From a virus: a stretch of 24,034 nucleotides of DNA. Below, piece by piece: positions 14,332 through 19,277 of this stretch (position 1 is its first letter; each line of letters opens with the position of its first letter). Position numbers and translations under genes: made by a program. The stretch spans positions 1 to 24,034 of the IMG/VR virus record IMGVR_UViG_3300021964_005532. One strand, 5' to 3'. The notes under the pieces were generated by a model. The model was not told the origin of the DNA. It searched no databases and worked only from the letters and a program-made list of their open reading frames with translations.

Positions 14332-14656
14332 ACTTTGCCTTAAATAGTTTAGTCTTATCTTCGGAACTTTTTGAATACTGTTCGTATTCAGGCATTGGAT
14401 CTTTCTCGTCAGTGATATTGGGCCATCCACCGGTGGTAGAAAAGTATTCATTGTGTTTCCACCATTTATCATTAACATCGTCTGTCTGATAAATTGCTTC
14501 CTCTGGGCATTCCGGAATGCACACTCCACAGTCAATACATTCGTCAGGATTGATCACTAACATATTAGGTCCTTCGTAGAAACAATCCACAGGACATACT
14601 GAAACACAAGTGGTGTGTTTACACATTATACATTTATCGTCTACTAGATGTGCCAT
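14330..14656 (-). CDS. fdxA: 7Fe (3Fe-4S/4Fe-4S) ferredoxin, FdxA-like
   Basis: A 108-aa ferredoxin. Cysteines are at 9, 12, 17, 21, 25, 40, 43, 46 and 50, matching, with an offset of one for the initial Met, the nine Cys of Azotobacter ferredoxin I. In that protein 8, 16 and 49 bind the 3Fe cluster and 20, 39, 42 and 45 the 4Fe cluster. The block [20 protein letters not shown] is typical for bacterial FdxA. It would carry electrons in the cytoplasm. The C-terminal half ([18 protein letters not shown]) also matches FdxA-type proteins. It is the last gene of the operon started at 17059, two bases after the small membrane protein gene. Phage ferredoxins are usually of the plant-like 2Fe type; the 7Fe kind is less familiar to me. 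Electron partner is unknown. Confidence 0.93.
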   Translation of the reverse strand: MAHLVDDKCIMCKHTTCVSVCPVDCFYEGPNMLVINPDECIDCGVCIPECPEEAIYQTDDVNDKWWKHNEYFSTTGGWPNITDEKDPMPEYEQYSKSSEDKTKLFKAK

Positions 14657-14657
14657 T

Positions 14658-14906
14658 CTATACTCCTATCCAATTCCATACACCTCTGATTGCTAATAAC
14701 AAATACATTAGTTCCATTAACGCTCTTGGTGTATCCTTATCTTTAATTCCCATCCATATCCATATACTACAGGATATCAATGCAACTGCCCAGCCTAGCC
14801 ACTGCACATCTGGATTGCCACCACTTAGTGTGAAGGCACTTACCATTGCTAGTATAAACCCTAACCAACGCCATCCGTCTATATCGCTGTAGTATCTTAT
14901 CTTCAC
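14658..14906 (-). CDS. Small membrane protein with three predicted helices (82 aa)
   Basis: The start is GTG, overlapping the gp44 stop as TAGTG, which is a translational coupling arrangement. Three hydrophobic segments are visible: about 13-29 ([17 protein letters not shown]), 34-53 ([20 protein letters not shown]) and 64-81 ([19 protein letters not shown]). The last segment, [16 protein letters not shown], recalls small membrane proteins of cyanophage-type genomes and the helices of PnuC/NMN-transporter-like proteins, but the similarity is too slight for a call. It lies in a replication/metabolism operon between the clamp loader and the ferredoxin. Function is unknown. Confidence 0.65.
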   Translation of the reverse strand: MKIRYYSDIDGWRWLGFILAMVSAFTLSGGNPDVQWLGWAVALISCSIWIWMGIKDKDTPRALMELMYLLLAIRGVWNWIGV

Positions 14907-15820
14907 TACAGCCTTGCAAGTTTAATTAATACCGCCGCTAGATTAATTTCTGGATCAGCAACTAATGTGTGATCAACCAAGCCCTGTTTAATAATTAACA
15001 CGGCTGTATCCTGTTTTTCTTCCTCTCCAAATATAGAAAGATTATCATAAAGCCAACGATAGACTTCTTCCATCTCTTCTGCTTTTAGTTTTCCGCATAG
15101 CAATTGCCTTGCTTCCGTAATTTTTCCTGCCTTGAATAGTTCAACCATTTCAAGTTTCCAGTCAGCAGTTCCTTCATCTCCCTGAGATGGCGCATGCAAT
15201 ACATTATCACTTACATTCTGTTGCACCATATTAATGCATTTACGCAGATCTGGATAAGTTGCTTTTACATAAGTGTCAAGTGTGTCTAAGTCCGGAGTCA
15301 CTCCTTCAGTGATGAGGATTTCAGCCACACGGGCTGTAAACTCTGTTTGGTCAACTTTTGCAATATGGAACCCTTGGCACCTTGAGTGGATAGCAGGAAT
15401 AATTCTGTTAGGATAATTACAAGTAAGAATAAAACGAGCAGTGCTGTGATACTCTTCCATAACTCCACGCAACGCCGCTTGAGCGTTCGGACTAAGATAA
15501 TCAGCCTCATCTAGTAATACTACCTTGAATGGTCCAAATGGAATCATTTGAACAAAGTTCGTAATTTTATTTCTTACTTCATCTACAGAGTTTGTCCGAG
15601 ATGCGTTAATCTCTAGCACATCATAGTCTGGAATTTCCAGTTCATTGATGAGAATTTTTGCCATTGTAGTCTTACCAATACCAGCACTACCACTGAATAA
15701 CAAGTGAGGAATGGACTTTTCCTTAATCCAACTCTGCGCCTGTTTGCGTTGATGATCGTCTCTAAAGACGTAACCGTCTAAACTCTTAGGACGATACTTT
15801 TCTACCCATAATTCTTTCAT
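14906..15820 (-). CDS. 44: Clamp loader large subunit, T4 gp44-like
   Basis: A 304-aa AAA+ protein of the RFC/DnaX-like kind. The N-terminal LWVEKYRPKSLDGYVF is the RFC box; Walker A GSAGIGKT is at 44-51; Walker B VVLLDEADYL includes DEAD at 104-107; and SRC at 146-148 (IHSRCQGFHI) supplies the arginine finger. With its partner gp62, not in this window, it would open the sliding clamp (gp45) onto primed DNA for the phage polymerase. Length is close to T4 gp44 (319 aa). It overlaps the upstream cytidylyltransferase as ATGA and the membrane protein as TAGTG. In T4 this gene stands between 45 and 62; here the order is different, as in several marine relatives. Confidence 0.92.
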   Translation of the reverse strand: MKELWVEKYRPKSLDGYVFRDDHQRKQAQSWIKEKSIPHLLFSGSAGIGKTTMAKILINELEIPDYDVLEINASRTNSVDEVRNKITNFVQMIPFGPFKVVLLDEADYLSPNAQAALRGVMEEYHSTARFILTCNYPNRIIPAIHSRCQGFHIAKVDQTEFTARVAEILITEGVTPDLDTLDTYVKATYPDLRKCINMVQQNVSDNVLHAPSQGDEGTADWKLEMVELFKAGKITEARQLLCGKLKAEEMEEVYRWLYDNLSIFGEEEKQDTAVLIIKQGLVDHTLVADPEINLAAVLIKLARL

Positions 15821-16227
15821 TTTGCCTCACTTATCCTTTTACGTAAACCACTCGTGCTAAAAGAGTGTTGTCTACTATTATAGTAGATTTCTATGTCCTT
15901 GTCAAGACATAATTGCTTACCAGTATAGTCTTTTGACTTATATTCTTCACCAATAAAACGAACATCGATCTTGTAGGTTAGAAAAATGTCCAATAAGTCC
16001 TGTTCAGTAGCATAAGGAATGATTTCATCAATGTATTTGCAACCTTCCAATTGCACGTATCTTTCAAACACGCTTTGTATTGGGCTGTTCTTTTCTGGTC
16101 GATCTATTGTAGGATCAGTCTGCAATCCAACAATCATGTAGTCACAATTTGCTCGTGCTTCCTTTAGCATGGCAACATGCCCGCTATGGAATAAATCAAA
16201 TGCTGATGCAGTAAATCCTATTCTCAT
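15817..16227 (-). CDS. Cytidylyltransferase-like nucleotidyltransferase (TagD-like)
   Basis: From the ATG at 16227 the protein is 136 aa. Motif HSGH (14-17) in SAFDLFHSGHVAMLKEA and the later FSTSGLRKRI match glycerol-3-phosphate cytidylyltransferase (TagD) and ADP-heptose synthase type domains. It would make a CDP- or ADP-activated compound. I prefer MRIGF to the in-frame ATG at 16239, because GGGAGAG stands just before it and it overlaps the upstream stop as ATGA. At 136 aa the protein is a single catalytic domain, close to TagD (129 aa). The substrate is unknown; such genes in T4-like phages may serve lipid or sugar activation. It is the second nucleotidyltransferase in the window, in a different operon from that at 2666. 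Confidence 0.85.
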   Translation of the reverse strand: MRIGFTASAFDLFHSGHVAMLKEARANCDYMIVGLQTDPTIDRPEKNSPIQSVFERYVQLEGCKYIDEIIPYATEQDLLDIFLTYKIDVRFIGEEYKSKDYTGKQLCLDKDIEIYYNSRQHSFSTSGLRKRISEAK

Positions 16228-16580
16228 ACTCTCTCCCATGTGCTGTCTGCTGTAAGTTTAAAACTTCCCTTGCTTTCCCAATTGACCCTTTCGGGTTCAA
16301 TTATGCTTAAGAATAGTTTATCATCACTACCCACGTATAGATGATACGTTTTACCCACAACAGGAATAAAAGCATACTTTGCATTATACACTAGTTCAGT
16401 GTCATTTGCAAGTTCTACTAGTTCAAAATATTTCCGTTTTAGATCTTCGAACTTGGTTTCCAAAAGGTGCGTGGCATTAACACCACGCTCATTCTTGTGC
16501 TTTAGGACGTCAGGAATGGTAAATGCCGGCGCACCCACGTTGGTCGGATAAGGTAAAGAATTAGCCTTATCCGTTACCAT
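16224..16580 (-). CDS. DUF2452-like protein (118 aa)
   Basis: The ATG at 16580 (MVTDKANSLPYPTNVGAPAF) gives a 118-aa protein 13 bases after the MazG-like stop; a longer version starting at 16637 would overlap that gene by 44 bp and has no family support. The segments FEDLKRKYFELVELANDTEL and GKTYHLYVGSDDKLFLSIIE, with the YHLY motif, match the DUF2452 pattern, a family of unknown function in phages and bacteria. No catalytic residues are known. It ends as ATGA with the cytidylyltransferase. The role in the replication operon is unknown. Confidence 0.72.
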   Translation of the reverse strand: MVTDKANSLPYPTNVGAPAFTIPDVLKHKNERGVNATHLLETKFEDLKRKYFELVELANDTELVYNAKYAFIPVVGKTYHLYVGSDDKLFLSIIEPERVNWESKGSFKLTADSTWERV

Positions 16581-16593
16581 ATCTGGCTTTTTC

Positions 16594-17010
16594 TTAGAGA
16601 TCTCCGTCCTTCCTATTCTCGCTGTAATGCACATCAAACTCTCCGCCCGGATATCGAGACTTGAGCTTATTCACATTCTCAGCAATAACTTCGTTTGGAT
16701 CTATACCCATTGCAGTGCAACTATTAATCCAATACCAAATAATATCGCCAAGTTCTCGTTTAATATGAAACTGAGTTTCATCATCCATAGGTTTACCTTG
16801 GAATACACATTTTTTAACAATTTCTGCAAACTCGCCTCCTTCTGACGCAATGCCAATGGCACCTGTCATTAGCAGTGCCATGTTTACTTTTAGTTTTGAT
16901 TCTACGGTTTCGATATCGATCATGCGGTTATACATCTGCATGCTTGATAGTGATTCACTTGATGTGACCTGTTTTACGAAATCCTGATATTTGTTTAGAT
17001 CTACTGACAA
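16594..17010 (-). CDS. MazG-like nucleoside triphosphate pyrophosphohydrolase
   Basis: The start codon is TTG at 17010, with GAGGAG six bases upstream; no ATG lies closer to this site. The protein is 138 aa and all-alpha. Glu57 and Glu60 in ASEGGEFAEIV followed by Glu86 and Asp89 in KRELGDIIWYW form the ExxE-25-ExxD magnesium site of MazG/dUTPase-like pyrophosphohydrolases. It would hydrolyse nucleoside triphosphates to monophosphates, as phage MazG proteins do, which may clean or adjust the nucleotide pool. It is the first gene behind the perfect sigma70 promoter and so is probably expressed early. Confidence 0.85.
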   Translation of the reverse strand: MSVDLNKYQDFVKQVTSSESLSSMQMYNRMIDIETVESKLKVNMALLMTGAIGIASEGGEFAEIVKKCVFQGKPMDDETQFHIKRELGDIIWYWINSCTAMGIDPNEVIAENVNKLKSRYPGGEFDVHYSENRKDGDL

Positions 17011-17035
17011 TTTAAACTCCTCTAATGTATACTAT

Positions 17036-17064
17036 ATTATATACTAGCAGTTAATCGTTGTCAA
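17036..17064 (-). promoter_or_regulatory. Perfect sigma70 promoter for the replication/metabolism operon
   Basis: The minus strand reads TTGACA (17064-17059), a 17-base spacer, then TATAAT (17041-17036). Both boxes and the spacer match the consensus exactly. The expected start is near 17029, 19 bases before the TTG start codon, leaving room for GAGGAG. It can be read by unmodified host RNA polymerase, so the genes down to the ferredoxin are probably early. Confidence 0.85.
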
Positions 17065-17114
17065 GAGATCTGGTAAATATTTTTATAACAATCGTTATGC
17101 AAAAGGAGAATCCT

Positions 17115-17303
17115 ATGATTAAGAATATTTCACTAAACCTAGAAGTAGGACAAGAAATTCTTGTCGGACAAAATAATGAAAAAGCTCGTATCACAAAGAT
17201 CGAGTTTCATCCAAAATCAGGGGAGGTATCCATTAATACCACTAAGGGTCCTAGAAAGGCGCTAACGTTTAGATTGTGTCCTGAAACACAATACTCTTAT
17301 TAG
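17115..17303 (+). CDS. Small plus-strand protein (62 aa), unknown function
   Basis: The ATG at 17115 has a good AAGGAG site (17103-17108) six bases upstream. The 62-aa product begins MIKNISLNLEVGQEILVG and continues with alternating polar and hydrophobic residues (KARITKIEFHPKSGEVSINT), suggesting a small beta barrel, perhaps SH3- or OB-like. It has a net positive charge. It converges on the co-chaperonin gene; the two stop codons overlap by four bases. Upstream, TTGTCA (17058-17063) overlaps the -35 box of the opposite promoter, with a weak TATAAC at 17084-17089. Function is unknown, perhaps an early host-takeover protein, but nothing supports that beyond size and place. Confidence 0.65.
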   Translation: MIKNISLNLEVGQEILVGQNNEKARITKIEFHPKSGEVSINTTKGPRKALTFRLCPETQYSY

Positions 17304-17689
17304 TTGTTAATAAACATACCAGGATCGAAGGTTGCTGTTGCACCATCGTTGTATTCCTGTGCCATATAGTTAACATCTGGCACTTCGGTTTGCCAGGCGA
17401 GTATTGATTCTACTTCTACTTTTTGTAGTTCGATCTTGTCGTTGTTTTCGTCTTCAATTTCTATCTTACGAGTCCAACGTCCATGCTCAATAAGGATCCA
17501 ATCACCTACATTGTAAGGATCATTATTCTCTGGACCCTTGGCATATACTTTTGCCCAACGTGGCTTAACGCCATGTGCCTTAGCATCGTCGGATGGAATG
17601 TATAAGCCACTGGCTGTTTTCATTTCGCCGAAATGCATATCGCATACTAATACATCGGCATGGATTGGTCTTACCTTACCTTTAATCAT
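17300..17689 (-). CDS. GroES-like co-chaperonin (T4 gp31-like)
   Basis: A 129-aa protein with GroES features: VRPIHADVLVCD near the start, a mobile-loop-like region MKTASGLYIPSDDAKAHG (residues 23-40) whose SGLYIP occupies the place of the GroEL-binding GGIVL of GroES, then WAKVYAKGP and YNVGDWILIEHG, the core barrel strands. It would cap host GroEL to fold phage proteins, as gp31 does for the T4 capsid protein. The last 25 residues form an extra tail not seen in GroES. An AAAGGTG site precedes the ATG. It is the last gene of the unit beginning at 19229. Similarity to both GroES and gp31 is modest, so the call is probable. Confidence 0.68.
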   Translation of the reverse strand: MIKGKVRPIHADVLVCDMHFGEMKTASGLYIPSDDAKAHGVKPRWAKVYAKGPENNDPYNVGDWILIEHGRWTRKIEIEDENNDKIELQKVEVESILAWQTEVPDVNYMAQEYNDGATATFDPGMFINN

Positions 17690-17698
17690 TAATCACCT

Positions 17699-17929
17699 TT
17701 AACTTTTTTTATTTCTGCTTACTAATTCTTCTTCAAGTGCTCTAGGATTGTCCTTATAGTAATCCTTAAGAACTTCTTCTCTTGTTCTTATTACTTTTCC
17801 GCCCTTACCAATTTCATCGCCACGAGCGTTGACTTTCATATTTCCTACAGCAGGAAGAGTTTCATTGCGTAGGTTAAGTTTTTCCATGTCAATTTCTTTA
17901 CCTCGCATGCTTCTGTGTGTCTTACCCAT
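17699..17929 (-). CDS. Small conserved T4-like phage protein (76 aa), unknown function
   Basis: A basic 76-aa protein: MGKTHRSMRGKEIDMEKLNL, then PAVGNMKVNARGDEIGKGGK. I recognise this pattern (KxRSMRGKxxD followed by VGNxxxNARGD) from many T4-like marine phages, always without a known function. It has no membrane segment or metal site. An AAAGGAG site stands six bases before the ATG; the gene overlaps the upstream gene by 8 bp. Strong conservation across phages suggests a core structural or assembly job, which is inference. Confidence 0.75.
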   Translation of the reverse strand: MGKTHRSMRGKEIDMEKLNLRNETLPAVGNMKVNARGDEIGKGGKVIRTREEVLKDYYKDNPRALEEELVSRNKKS

Positions 17930-18392
17930 TGTTTTCTCCTTTAAAGAATTCGTTTAGTGGTATGTCATATTTAATAGAATCTATCTTATGGACCCCTAAT
18001 AAGTGGAGAACATAACTGGCTACACTAGATCCTCTACCCACACCCCAAACGATATTATGTTTTCTTAGCGTATCTACTATGTATTTCATTTGCTTTAACA
18101 GCATAATTAAATTTCTTTTTTCGTATTCTACTAGTTCTATGTTAACCCGATCCAATTCTTCTTGAGTTTTACACAAATCCAGCACATATTTTTTAATATC
18201 CATTTCCTTATAATTATTAGGCATAAACCAATTAGTTGAATCTACTGTCTTTTTGGGTTTTGGATAGTTTAAGAATTCTGCTTCTAACCTATTTAAATAG
18301 TTGTCAACATTATCCGCAATGACACAGTGCTCCAGAATATCCGGACCATATTTTAGGATACTTTTGGTTATTTTATCTATTTCAGTCGACAT
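17922..18392 (-). CDS. Short DNA polymerase III alpha-like protein (156 aa)
   Basis: The C-terminal half resembles the start of the C-family polymerase palm: IVWGVGRGSSVASYVLHLLG (115-134), then KIDSIKYDIPLNEFF. In bacterial DnaE the corresponding segment is the GRGS motif followed by a DPIxYxLLFERF-like sequence. The catalytic aspartate motif (PDxDxDF) that would follow is absent because the protein ends. The N-terminal half is helical and charged. It therefore cannot be a polymerase by itself and may be a reused fold or decoy. The start overlaps the upstream gene by 11 bp; the end overlaps the next by 8 bp. I recall similar short proteins in other T4-like marine phages. Function is unknown. 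Confidence 0.7.
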   Translation of the reverse strand: MSTEIDKITKSILKYGPDILEHCVIADNVDNYLNRLEAEFLNYPKPKKTVDSTNWFMPNNYKEMDIKKYVLDLCKTQEELDRVNIELVEYEKRNLIMLLKQMKYIVDTLRKHNIVWGVGRGSSVASYVLHLLGVHKIDSIKYDIPLNEFFKGENNG

Positions 18393-18618
18393 TGATTAGT
18401 TGATCCAAATCCTTATCTTGATCATTTGTTTTCATAGGTTGCATTGCTCTTCTGCGTAATTCATCTCTATATATTGTAACAAATGTTTGGAGTTGTGTCA
18501 ACAGTTGACCTTGGCCTAAACGTGCGGCTTGGGTATATTTTTTGCTCAATTCGGATATTTTCTGAGTTAATTCAGTATCAGTGAGTTCTTTTGGGTCTTC
18601 CTGGAACGGATGAAACAT
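18382..18618 (-). CDS. Small helical conserved phage protein (78 aa), unknown function
   Basis: A 78-aa protein: MFHPFQEDPKELTDTELTQK, then a long amphipathic helix pattern (ISELSKKYTQAARLGQGQLL, TQLQTFVTIYRDELRRRAMQ) and an acidic tail. The LTDTELxxKIxELxKKYxxAxRxG pattern is familiar from small T4-like phage proteins without function. It starts as TAATG with the upstream virion gene and overlaps the next gene by 11 bp, so translation is probably coupled. It could form a coiled coil. Confidence 0.7.
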   Translation of the reverse strand: MFHPFQEDPKELTDTELTQKISELSKKYTQAARLGQGQLLTQLQTFVTIYRDELRRRAMQPMKTNDQDKDLDQLINVD

Positions 18619-19229
18619 TATGCAAATGCGCCGATATATCTCATATAGATTACATCAGCACTGTGTCTCCATACTTCAATAAACACAGGATCAGTGTTTG
18701 ATGTGAGTGTTAATACAGGAGAACCTGATGCGTATCCTGGAAATCCACTAGACTTAATTACAGTCCCGCCCGAAGTAAGAAAACTTAGTGTTCTTGTAGA
18801 ACCATCGCTATACAATTCTAAAGTTACCTTACCCATACCAATCGGAGTTGTTTCCGATGTGTATGCCGTGTCTCCTGGAAAAAGACTAAAGTCTACAGCA
18901 ATATCACCGCCGACCCTTGCTATTTGATAATTACCGTTTGGATACTCGATAGTTCGATTAGTTGTAAATGGATCACCGTAATCAAATTTTCCAACTCTAT
19001 TGTTAAGTAAAACTGCTCTACGAATATTATTCAACTCAAAGTCATTATCTTCATCCTTAAACGCGGCATTGGAGAGGATATCTGTTAGTTCGTCCTTGGC
19101 ATTTCTTAGACTTGTTTTGATTGTGTCGGAATTGTCTCTAAAAACCTGTGTGTCATTATCCTGCCCAGCAACTGGGAAGTTTTCATTAATGCTTAGATAG
19201 TTAATTAAACTGTTATTCGATCTTGCCAC
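18618..19229 (-). CDS. Putative tail fibre/virion protein (203 aa)
   Basis: The start codon is GTG at 19229, with GGAG eight bases upstream; an ATG between them is out of frame. The N-terminal part INENFPVAGQDNDTQVFRDN followed by a helix is a recurrent opening of T4-like marine phage virion proteins that attach to fibres or baseplate. The remainder is beta-rich with many Thr, Ser and Gly (TLELYSDGSTRTLSFLTSGG, VFIEVWRHSADVIYMRYIGA), like a tail fibre tip or a small decoration domain. It is the first gene after late promoter 19251-19265. Exact position in the virion is unknown. Confidence 0.72.
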   Translation of the reverse strand: MARSNNSLINYLSINENFPVAGQDNDTQVFRDNSDTIKTSLRNAKDELTDILSNAAFKDEDNDFELNNIRRAVLLNNRVGKFDYGDPFTTNRTIEYPNGNYQIARVGGDIAVDFSLFPGDTAYTSETTPIGMGKVTLELYSDGSTRTLSFLTSGGTVIKSSGFPGYASGSPVLTLTSNTDPVFIEVWRHSADVIYMRYIGAFA

Positions 19230-19250
19230 GTCATTATCTCCGTTGTATTC

Positions 19251-19265
19251 AGTATATATTTATCA
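19251..19265 (-). promoter_or_regulatory. T4-type late promoter for the 19229-17300 unit
   Basis: The minus strand reads TGATAAATATATACT, with the GATAAATA core at 19264-19257, followed by GAATACAACGGAGATAATGA and the GTG start. The predicted start is near 19251, leaving a leader of about 20 bases with a proper ribosome binding site. Confidence 0.55.
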
Positions 19266-19277
19266 TACTAGATTTGT

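Noticed and set aside
14281-14535. Minus-strand 84-codon frame overlapping the ferredoxin gene
   Set aside because: It is another frame of the ferredoxin gene, which has nine conserved cysteines, and it would also run into the end of phoH.
16224-16637. Longer version of the DUF2452-like gene starting at 16637
   Set aside because: The extra 19 residues overlap the MazG-like gene and have no family similarity; the ATG at 16580 follows the upstream stop closely.
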